Positions 23,901 to 30,664 of a stretch of DNA of 64,000 bases are shown piece by piece. The translations under genes were made by a program, and so were the position numbers. Location: positions 8,143,380-8,207,379 of the forward strand of contig JAZAYU010000010.1 in assembly GCA_038501625.1 (NCBI GenBank). The letters are read 5' to 3'. The notes below the pieces were generated by a model. It saw nothing but the letters and a program-made list of their open reading frames with translations. It made no database searches and was not told the origin of the DNA. The stretch comes from Corbicula japonica. Lineage: Eukaryota > Mollusca > Bivalvia > Venerida > Cyrenidae. The number at the start of each line of letters is the position of its first letter. Position 1 is the first letter of the stretch.

Positions 23901-24455
23901 CGAAGGCGAAACATGGTGGATTTCTGGCCACCCAGACTTCAATCAGAGGACCAAACTTCTCAAATGCTTTCTCAATCTCACGCTTGCTGGGGTCTAAACC
24001 TAAATCTGATACATGTACTCTGAAAGATAAAAATAATTTGTTTTATGGTAAGTTTCAACAATACATGTAGCTAGGTTCTAAATTCTTCACCAATATAGTA
24101 TGTGTTCACCTATGACATCATGACATCTACAAACAACTACATCATCTTAAATCTGGCTGAAAGAGTTTTCAGCAAACTATCAGCCTCCGAGAAATGATTG
24201 AAAAAATGTTGCTGACTTAAAATTTTGTTCAGCTATGAACCCTTTTTTCATGACTTTCAGGCTCAAATTCAACCATACAAATAATTTTAATAATTTTATC
24301 TAGAACAGTGTAAAAAATTTTTAGATAAAAAAACGTTTCTACCTGTATGATTCTGGTGAATCACTGCGACTTCTACTTCTACTGTAGCTCCGACTGCGTC
24401 TACCCCTGCCTCTACTTCTAGATCTTGACCTTGACTGTGAACGAGATCTTCCCAT
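14756..24455 (-). CDS. SRSF7-like: SR-family splicing factor, SRSF7-like (RS-RRM-zinc knuckle-RS)
   Basis: Coding exons (minus): 24455-24343, 24019-23846, 22834-22649, 15874-15746 and 14927-14756. All have GT-AG borders, all four junctions are phase 2, and the total is 774 nt giving 257 residues. Residues 1-37 are an RS stretch. The RRM follows from about 38, with RNP2 VHVSDL (39-44) and RNP1-like CFAFVVY (74-80). A CX2CX4HX4C zinc knuckle uses C129, C132, H137 and C142. RS dipeptides fill about 158-232, and the protein ends in an acidic tail. RRM plus one CCHC knuckle plus RS is the SRSF7/9G8 layout; such proteins bind exonic enhancers and recruit spliceosome components, and 9G8 also acts in mRNA export. 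Unusual features are the N-terminal RS block, which vertebrate SRSF7 lacks, and Cys74 where SRSF3/7 have Gly. ATG 24455 is the first in-frame Met seen before the RS block. Introns (329, 1011, 6774 and 818 bp) are full of MITEs. Confidence 0.9.
14980..15325. repeat. MITE family 1 split by a foldback element
   Basis: The left part ends near 15021 (GTGATCAGTACAGATCCAG) and the right part resumes near 15167 (TGTCTGATATCCATGC, then GTGTACAGTGTAGATCCTG). The interruption is the foldback at 15022-15166. Lies in SR intron 4. Confidence 0.6.
15022..15166. repeat. Foldback family 2 (CCAAT-bearing hairpin)
   Basis: Reference copy of a 120-147-bp near-perfect hairpin. Arms run from AAGGTTATAAAACTGAG through AAACCAGTCTCAAATCTCAA and GCATCTGATTGGCTGAAATG to a centre of the form GCGACYRGTCGC, then repeat inverted. 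Each arm has an ATTGG/CCAAT pentamer. Here the centre is TGGTGACTGGTAGCCA and the left arm reads TTTAAAGCTGAG. Thirteen copies occur in the window. Confidence 0.85.
15467..15540. repeat. MITE family 1 fragment
   Basis: CCTTTACTCCATTTAG, then GTGCAGATCCAGAATAGCC; the right half is absent. Confidence 0.5.
15746..15874 (-). CDS. SRSF7-like: SR gene exon 4: C-terminal RS domain
   Basis: 129 nt between GTTTAAG and GTAAGTT. Encodes a run dominated by SR, RS and GR dipeptides (for example RRSYSRSPSRGRRSRSRSR), residues 158-200. Phase 2 at both ends agrees with the neighbouring exons. Confidence 0.88.
16110..16230. repeat. MITE family 1 fragment
   Basis: GATTAGTGCAGATCCAGATC plus a degraded GCAGGCTGACATG; the terminal motifs are lost. 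Confidence 0.45.
16705..16846. repeat. MITE family 1, internally deleted copy
   Basis: Both ends are present (AACCCTTTACTTCATAAATA and ATGGAGTAAAAGGTTAA), but the unit is only about 140 bp. The central pair of arms is missing, giving a simple hairpin. Confidence 0.75.
17222..17457. repeat. MITE family 1, complete copy
   Basis: AACCCTTTCCTCAATATC to TATGGAGGGAAGGGAC, with four internal arms. Confidence 0.75.
17535..17764. repeat. MITE family 1, complete copy
   Basis: ATAACCCTTTACACAATGG to ATGAAGTAAAAGGATAA. The 87-codon frame overlapping this and the preceding copy is a repeat translation. Confidence 0.7.
17775..17920. repeat. MITE family 1, right-half fragment
   Basis: Starts inside the element (TTGGTCAGAAATAACC) and runs to AGAGTAAAGGTTTAA. 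Confidence 0.5.
17921..18627. other. Intron 3 sequence, nothing recognised
   Basis: AT-rich. A 105-codon minus frame at 18038-18355 has no domain, no family resemblance and no splice logic that joins it to the SR gene. Confidence 0.4.
18628..19010. repeat. MITE family 1 split by a foldback element
   Basis: The left part ends GTGCTGATCCCAATCAG near 18785. The right part resumes near 18933 with GAGCTGGGTAATTTGGATCT and ends ATGGAGTAAATAG. Confidence 0.7.
18786..18930. repeat. Foldback family 2, near-perfect hairpin
   Basis: GCCCAAGGTTATAAAACTGA to TCAGTTTTATAACCTCC, with the central palindrome GGCGACCAGTCGCC and flanking CCAAT/ATTGG pair. Arms differ at very few bases. Confidence 0.9.
19011..20317. 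other. Intron 3 sequence, no repeat family assigned
   Basis: AT-rich with a cluster of CCAATCA-type pentamers at 19125-19230 (ATTCCACTG, ACCAACCAATCAGGGATGG). Short open frames at 19392-19860 and 20041-20229 show no domains. Confidence 0.4.
20318..21475. mobile_element. hAT-like non-autonomous element, ends CAKGGCTCTGCCTA
   Basis: Left end CATGGCTCTGCCTA matches, with one change, the inverse of the right end TAGGCAGAGCCCTG. ACATG is directly repeated at both borders (20313-20317, 21476-21480). Subterminal sequence at the right (TGAGTCGTTGCGACTCACTT, then CTCCCTAAATTTTTAGCC) recurs as a solo end near 63476-63556. No transposase frame is seen; the 71-codon minus frame at 20379-20594 has no recognised domain. 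The hAT assignment is an inference from the CAGGG-type terminus only. Confidence 0.6.
21510..21743. repeat. MITE family 1, degraded copy
   Basis: Clean right end (TATGGAGTAAAGGGTTAA); the left arm is diverged but CTGATCTGGAGATCTACACT persists. Confidence 0.6.
21744..22648. other. Intron 3, no gene; small tandem duplication
   Basis: AT-rich. At 22492-22550 a 29-bp unit containing GCATAACTACAAAATTTATC is repeated twice, and GATGAAACTTCACTG is repeated at 21910 and 21947. Confidence 0.5.
22649..22834 (-). CDS. SRSF7-like: SR gene exon 3: RRM end and CCHC zinc knuckle
   Basis: 186 nt, acceptor AATGTAG and donor GTATATAG. It encodes the end of the RRM (VLSGGRIRCSYARP), an RG-rich linker, then the knuckle CYQCGERGHFSRDC (C129, C132, H137, C142) and an Arg-rich run. 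RG linker plus knuckle is diagnostic for SRSF7-type proteins. Confidence 0.9.
22850..22935. repeat. MITE family 1, left-end fragment
   Basis: TCCTTTACTCAATATATA then ACCACTGTAAATCCAGATCA; it lies 16 bp upstream of the exon 3 acceptor on the minus strand. Confidence 0.55.
23165..23368. repeat. MITE family 1, complete copy
   Basis: Runs from CTCTTTTCTTCATGTATA to TATGTAGTAAAGGGTTT with inverted internal arms. Confidence 0.7.
23396..23520. repeat. Foldback family 2, centre deleted
   Basis: GGCTGAAGGTTATAAAACTG to TTAGTTTTATAACCTTGGGC. The central hairpin tip is shortened, leaving only one AGCCAATCAG. Confidence 0.75.
23697..23838. repeat. Foldback family 2, diverged, abutting a splice donor
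   Basis: GCCCAAGATCATAAAACTGA to TTAGTTTTATGATCTTGG. The right edge lies only about 8 bp from the donor of SR exon 2 (GT at 23845-23844). Confidence 0.7.
23846..24019 (-). CDS. SRSF7-like: SR gene exon 2: RRM
   Basis: 174 nt, acceptor TCTTTCAG and donor GTAAGAAA. Encodes RNP2 (VHVSDL), the helix KREIEKAFEKFG, the SRSF3/7-type strand EVWVARNPP and the RNP1-like CFAFVVY, ending AIREMDG. Confidence 0.92.
24343..24455 (-). CDS. SRSF7-like: SR gene exon 1: start and N-terminal RS block
   Basis: ATG at 24455-24453, 37 codons plus two bases, donor CAG|GTAGAA. Reads MGRSRSQSRSRSRSRGRGRR and continues with RS dipeptides to SDSPESYR. Where transcription starts upstream is not visible. Confidence 0.85.
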
Positions 24456-24538
24456 TGGAACTAACTTTGTCTTCCCTCTGAACTTATATGATGAATGTTT
24501 CCCAACTGCTATGTTCTCTTAAAATTTGAAGAATAAAT

Positions 24539-24960
24539 GCCCAAGGTTATAAAACTGAGCATGGAAACCAGTCTCAAATCTCAAGCATTTGATTGGCTGA
24601 AATGGCGACTGGTTGCCATTTTAGCAAATCAGATGCTTATTATTTGAGACTAGTTTCCAAAGTCAGTTTTATAACCTTCAGCCAAAGTTGTTATGATGAT
24701 CAAATAAAATTTCTAAGATTCACACTAATTATCTTATTCTTAATATCTAGTTGAGTTCAGCATGGAAACCAGTCTCAAATCTCAAGCATTTGATTGGCTG
24801 AAATGGCGACTGGTCGCCATTTCAGCAAATCAGATGCTTATTATTTGAGACTAGTTTCCAAAGTCAGTTTTATAACCTTCAGCCAGAGTTGTTATTATGA
24901 TCAAATAAACTTTCTAAGTTCACACTTATTATCTTATTCTTAATTTCTAGTTGACTTTAA
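24539..24960. repeat. Tandem-duplicated foldback family 2 pair upstream of the SR start
   Basis: Copy one is 24539-24683 and copy two is 24757-24883 (left tip missing). The downstream flank (GTTGTTATGATGATCAAATA, then TTCTAAGATTCACAC) is duplicated too, so a unit of about 217 bp was copied as a block. It lies about 85 bp upstream of the SR start codon, in the presumed promoter or 5' UTR. Confidence 0.85.
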
Positions 24961-25059
24961 AAGCTTGTGTTATTTGTTATGAAATACAACTAAGTAGCTT
25001 ATGTATAAACTAAAATTTAAGATTTTCTCAAAAAGGGACCTTAGAACGTCATATATGTA

Positions 25060-25500
25060 ACAGACGTCCCGAAAGTTGAAGAGTGTCAGACATTTGGTCA
25101 GACAAGATGTGAAAATCTGTCTGACAGAAATAAATTCTTTATGACAGACAGACTTCTGGAAAGTTCAAAAAGAGTGTCAGACACGATGTGAAAATCTGTC
25201 TGACCGAAACAAATTCTGTTAGACCGAAAAAGGTATTAGCGAGTATTAGGAGTTCAAATTTGTGTCTGACATTCGGTCTGATAACATAAGAAATTACATC
25301 TGACCGGCTCAAATTTTACCAGACAGGTGCTTCAGTCTGGCAACTTTGGGGATGTCTGTTATGACTGAAACATATAAAAAGATAATAAGCAGTTAAAAGT
25401 TTGTCTGACACTCAGTCTGATAAGATAAGAAATCACGTCAGACCGATCCAAATTTTACACAACAGGTTCGTCGGTCTGGCAACTTCCAGGAACTCCGATA
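25060..25500. repeat. TCTGAC-rich diverged repeat cluster
   Basis: Successive imperfect blocks contain GTGTCAGACA, GATGTGAAAATCTGTCTGAC and GGTCTGATAACATAAGAAAT, with the inverse GTCTGGCAACTT. One block recurs at 30318-30435 just before HSPBP1. No clean termini are defined. Confidence 0.6.
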
Positions 25501-26084
25501 TAAAATCTTTTTTTTTTTTTAATTTTATAGTGTCTAATGTTCAAAACTTGTCAAACATTTACAAATTATGATACTTTGTTTTGTTTAAGCAATTTCTCCT
25601 AATAAGGCTTATATGCTTAGTATGCTTAGTACCATGAGAACACAAGTCTCATCTTAATTATTTATTGCACATGCATATATTTTTGGCGAACAACAAAATG
25701 AACCAATATTTTGTTGTTTTTTAATGTTAAAACGCTTTTCATTCGATATTTTTGGACACGACATCTAGGTCAAATTCTAGAATATCCATACCCAAAAATA
25801 TGGGTCGCGAAATGTCATGACATAATTTACAGTGTTAAGTGATCCATAATGGAACGTAGTTCGAGGCATTGGAAACAAAAACTATTAATTGGAAAACCTT
25901 GCTCGTTTACTATGACCATAAATTAAATATCGTTTTGTGAAATTAAACCTGTTAGAACCAGGAAGTTTGCAAAAGTAGGTCAATCTGTGTGGCTTCCTCG
26001 ATGGCGATGGTCTGATTGATTGTTGAAACGTGTCGTTGGGTTTTTGCTTTGTTCTCTTTAATCGAATAATTTGACTCATGTCTG
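25501..26084. other. Intergenic, nothing recognised
   Basis: AT-rich; a 64-codon minus frame (25885-26079) has no recognisable domain. Confidence 0.4.
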
Positions 26085-26232
26085 TAATGACTTAAATAGT
26101 TAAGAAAAAATACACGAACATACTTTTTTTTAGATTAATTAGAAAAATTACTACGAAGTGACTAAATAGTTAAGAAAAAAAAACACGAACATACGTTTAT
26201 AAGAGTAATTTAAACAAAGTTCTACGAAGATT
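26085..26232 (+). repeat. 73-bp tandem duplication
   Basis: GACTTAAATAGTTAAGAAAA ... CTACGAAG occurs twice back to back (about 26088 and 26160) with modest divergence. Confidence 0.75.
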
Positions 26233-26624
26233 AGATATGGCTCGTTTCTGAGAAGCCGATTATCTTTTATTATAAATGGACTGTTTTCAGTTTGTGCCCT
26301 TATTGTTACTTGAAGTATATAAGGCTGTTACCTTTTTGAGACCGAGAATGTTTTTTCTTTTGCCCACCATTCCTTCATGTTACCTTTTGTTACTTGAAAA
26401 AATGTGTTTTTGTTACTGGTAACAAAAATATTAGGGTGTGTAAAAGTACTCAAAAATGAGCGATATATGACGAAGATAACTTGATAGAGTAGCGCTGGAA
26501 ACGGAAGGCGGGAATCCGTTTTTACCACTGTGGTTTAAAGCAGCTTTTTGGGAAGCACCAACTCCCTCGCGCCGCACGCACACGAATGTGTACAAGTTAT
26601 ATACCCTGATTTTTAAAAAAAAAC

Positions 26625-26906
26625 GGGTGCTGGTTAAAACGGCCTCACGCAAAAAGTTAAAACGGCTTCACTATTCGGTCAATACGGCCTCACTTTTTCA
26701 TATTTTATTTTAGGTTAAATCGCCTCAATTTTGGTCCAAACGGTATTACTTTCATTCAAAACGGTCCGCGGTCTCACTACTCGGTCAGAATGTCCCCATT
26801 TTTGCAATAAATTAAAAAAAGTGTATAAGCATGATTATAATAATAAGGGGTAGTTTATATTATAACCCGAGGCCGTTTTAAAATGAGGCCGTTTTGACTG
26901 TAATCC
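26625..26906. mobile_element. Second copy of the AAAACGGCCTCA element, short and inverted
   Basis: Starts GGGTGCTGGTTAAAACGGCC and ends CCGTTTTGACTGTAATCC, exactly the two termini of the 5994-6938 element in opposite order. Only about 280 bp long; the internal CGGCCTCA units are decayed. Flanks are A-rich and no exact 9-bp duplication can be read. Confidence 0.75.
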
Positions 26907-26952
26907 TAAAAAACTCTTATTTATGGTATACCATTTGGTTCCAAAGATAGTA

Positions 26953-27182
26953 TTAAGGTGCGCCTATATTTCGAATATAGATGCACCTAAAATTTTATTA
27001 GTGCACCTTTACTTTCTATAGGTGCACCTTTATTTATAGGCGCACCTATATCTCAAAGTAAAGATGCACATATACTTACAGGTGCACCTTTATCACAAAG
27101 TAATAGTGCACCTATAAATATAGGTTCACCTTTATCTCAAAGTAAAGGTTCACCTATAAATATAGATGCACCTTTAAAAAGT
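26953..27182. repeat. Iterated GGTGCACCT palindromes
   Basis: Around eleven copies or near-copies of the self-complementary AGGTGCACCT (also AGGTGCGCCT, AGGTTCACCT, GATGCACCT) are spaced 15-30 bp apart with ATAAATATAGG or TCTCAAAGTAAAG between them, so the block can fold in many registers. Confidence 0.8.
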
Positions 27183-28164
27183 ATAGATTGTAGGGGCACT
27201 TCTATTCTATTTGACCAATTGCATATACATTTTCCAGCCAATAACAGATCGGCTAACAAAACGAAAACGTCATTTCCCTATATTATCTACTTTTAGTTTA
27301 TCCATGAAGGGATAGTAAATAATATTCACATATCATATTCTAACAAAATTTGTCTTTCAATGTTTGCGAATATCTCATTCGAGATATATTGGAGGTTAAA
27401 TGTCAGCCGGAAGCCTGCGGCAATGCTTGGACAGGAAATGGACGGATTCATTTTAAGAAGTGTCTTCCTTTTTCTCAAAATAAACTCGTCCATTTCGCAT
27501 CCAAAATCACTCGAATCACGCTATAGTGATTTCCGTAGCTTGTCGGAATCACAAATTGATCCAACAGTAGACGGGTACACGTGATAAAATCCGATACCTG
27601 TCCAATGTTTGTTTTTTTTTCCTTTAATTTTAAGCTATAGTTGCTAAGCAAATACATACTATAACTCAATTGTTAAAACACGCTAATTTCGTTTTTGCGT
27701 TTCATGAAGACAATTACAGGGCCCTTGCTTTTTAAATCTAAACCGAAAAAAAACTGATTTGGAAGCATAAGGTACTGTTCAGGGAGGTCCTCTGGGCATA
27801 AGATTTACATTTACTAAATCAGATGGTGTATTTTGAACACTTCTAAACATCATGGAGCCTCAAGAGGGTGTCTGACATCAATATTTTTACGTGGCCACTT
27901 TAAGCTGTATAGATTATCTGGTATATTTACATAGATCCAATTTTAAATCAATGCACCATTCGAAATATGGGGGCGGCGTTCGTGGTTCTGCAAGGAATAA
28001 ATCTCATAAAAACTCAGTGAAGTACCTTTACACCTCTACACTTCTCACAAAAGATGCCATCTTACTAGTGTACCGTTTAAAGTCAAGTTACAGAACCGAA
28101 ATGTTACAGTGATATAAAACTCAAAAATTGTGTGGTTGAGCTGAAAAGTGCGGTTTCGCCGGAG
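27183..28164. other. Intergenic, no gene seen
   Basis: Several 60-75-codon frames on both strands (27360-27669, 27891-28233) overlap each other and show no domains. No repeat family recognised. Confidence 0.4.
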
Positions 28165-29325
28165 AGTAGCCCAACTATTTGTGCGCAATAAGAGCTTTTC
28201 TATATATATACGATGGTCGCTCTTCGCGCACAACCCGGTTACTATTCAAATCAATGCGGAAAATTTTCCTTCTATTTCTATATGCCGCCGATCGGAAAAT
28301 GAATCGCAACTTTTCAATCTTTTGCCGGCTTCATAAAGCATCTTAAACCATATTTATTTAAACAAAAATACATACCTGAGAAGCCACATTCAAGTAGAAT
28401 CAATATATGTAATCCTTGATAAGTAACGTTTTCGTTTTTTATGCAAAACTGTTTAAAACCTCCACCCATGTCGATTACACCGCATAAAGTTTATCTGACT
28501 CGCGTTTATCGATAATTTTCACCGTGTAAACGACATATGCTGTGGTAGGTTTAACAAGTTATTTTGTGGATTATTCGTTTATTTTATTGTTACTTTTATC
28601 ATTATTTATGTTTTATAACGATATTTGACATACCAGTGTTGAAATTTTCATGTGGGAGTGAAAAAAAAGAATTTAAATCGGGTCGATTTTCACCACAGTT
28701 TTGATCGTAACTGCTTGAGACGTAAAAAACAGACAACGAAAACGTCCGTATGATAATGGGTCTGTGCTTGCAGTCGAATTATTGAGAATAGCCGGACGAG
28801 TTACAACCTCTTTCCCCATACCCCGTCAATTTTTGACAAGAGATATCTATACAACATAAAATAAAATATTAAACCTGTCATGCACCACCAGTGACAGTTT
28901 CGATACAAACTTTTGTTGAGGTTTATGCAGACTTTATGGTGCCAAGTGACCATTCCTCTATAACCACCAAAACATGTATATTCTATAAATGTACAATTTA
29001 CCAAAAGTAAGGTTAATACTGTCGTTACTTTGAAAGAGTGATACTATTCAAGCATTCGTTTATAAATATAATTCAGTTAAATGCCAAATTAAGCCATTTA
29101 CATAATACATATAAATCCATTTACAAACATCAATAACTAAAGATATGTTTTAGTTACTAGTATTCTACGTTTGAGCAATTGGAATGTGATTAGAGCACAT
29201 CCACTACACCGGTAGTCTCAATAATTCGACTGCAGGAACAGACCCATTATCATACTGACTTTTTATTGATGGCGACCATCGTATATATTTAGAAATGCCC
29301 TTGTTGCGCACATAGTTGGGCTACT
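28165..29325. mobile_element. 1.16-kb foldback element with about 57-bp inverted ends
   Basis: Starts AGTAGCCCAACTATTTGTGC and ends with the inverse (GCGCACATAGTTGGGCTACT); both ends extend through TATATACGATGGTCGC. A second matched pair lies inside (ATAATGGGTCTGTGCTTGCA at about 28753 against its inverse at about 29228). No target duplication or transposase was found. It lies between the two divergent genes. Confidence 0.65.
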
Positions 29326-30317
29326 ACAATGGAACAATGTTGCAGTCACAGCCATTAGTAAACTAACACTATATTACTTGCAAGAGTAAAATCTTCCAAA
29401 TCTATTCTACCTGATAAGTTCAAAAATATATTTATCTCTGCAAAACAACTTATGCTTTATTTTTTCTTTATAAAGACTGGATAAGAGTCAATAAATAGTA
29501 ACAGTCGATATGCCTCTCAGACCTACATGTCCCCAACCGGCGTTTCTATTATAACAGCACTCTATACATTTCAGCAAAATGAAAGTAGAACATTCTAGAA
29601 TTTTCAGTCGAGTTTAGTAATTTTTTGTGAAAGAAGTCCTTTATTTAAGAGACTATTCATCCGGCAGTTTAATCTGACACTGGTGCTTTCAACAAGGTTT
29701 CGTGAAGTGACTAGTAAGGTTATCTAGATATTTCAAAGTCGTGATATTCACATAAAAAATAAGATCACTGTTCATAACTTAGATGTATATTTTTTTCTAA
29801 ATTTTACAATATAATTATATTATTCATAATAATTATACATAGGACAACAAAAAATGCATTCATAATAATGTTATACCTATATTTACTGAATGTTTCTCAG
29901 TGGAGGATCCAGAGGGTTTCTTGTTAGGGTTGATCAAATCTCCTTTTTGGACAGAAATATTTCTACAAAATTTGATATTATTGTTTAACTACCTAAAACG
30001 AACCACCTTTCTGAAAATCTAGCATCCAACTTTGTACTTTAGGAAATCAGGGGTTCCAGTAGCTGCTGAATCTCAAGCAGTCATTTTAGTAACTATTTAG
30101 TGGGTTCAGACCATTTCCAAATACCCCCTTATTTGGGGCGCATCACGAGAAAAGGTACATTCAGACAGTTGACGTCAATCCTTGAAATGACGTCATAAAG
30201 TTGAGCAGAAGACATTGATTAGTATGCATTTTGCATTCAAAATATCATTATATTGTCAAAATGTGTAAGAAAAGCATTGTTAGTTATGAGAAATTTACAA
30301 AAAAGGAATTAGCACAA
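29326..30317. other. HSPBP1 upstream region, nothing recognised
   Basis: AT-rich sequence with TTATTATAT-type runs; no exon or defined repeat. Presumably contains the HSPBP1 promoter, but no TATA or initiator can be fixed by eye. Confidence 0.35.
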
Positions 30318-30435
30318 TAGCAGTTCAAATTTTTGTCTGACACTCGGTCTGATAACATACGAAATTACATCAGACGGACCCAAATTTTACCGGACAGGTC
30401 CATCGGTCTAGCAACTTTCTGGAAGTCTGGTAAAG
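30318..30435. repeat. TCTGAC-rich block near the HSPBP1 start
   Basis: GCAGTTCAAATTTTTGTCTG, then CACTCGGTCTGATAACATAC and CCAAATTTTACCGGACAGG match the cluster at 25230-25460. The right edge is about 75 bp before the ATG, so it may lie in the 5' UTR. Confidence 0.65.
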
Positions 30436-30508
30436 GGTTAAGAGCCTTTGGTGCCTACTTACTTACTTGTTATTTTGATTTGCATTTAAAGGTGTGTAAT
30501 ATCAAGAC

Positions 30509-30664
30509 ATGTCTGAGTCTGATCCATCAAGAGGAGACGGGGATGGTTCTGGAAGAGAGACCAGGTTGCCAAAGGATGTGAAAGGACTGCTGAGACTGTG
30601 TGCTGAAGCATCCAACTCCGAAGCTCCCGAGGAGACCACAAGATTTGAACCCATGTCTGAAGAG
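30509..30664 (+). CDS. HSPBP1: HSPBP1 exon 1
   Basis: ATG in the context AAGACATGTCT. 52 codons run MSESDPSRGDGDGSG...EPMSEE to donor GAG|GTATAG, phase 0. Confidence 0.85.

Noticed and set aside
25060..25500. Riboswitch or structured RNA
   Set aside because: Imperfect inverted TCTGAC blocks look structured, but another block occurs at 30.3 kb, consistent with a dispersed repeat.
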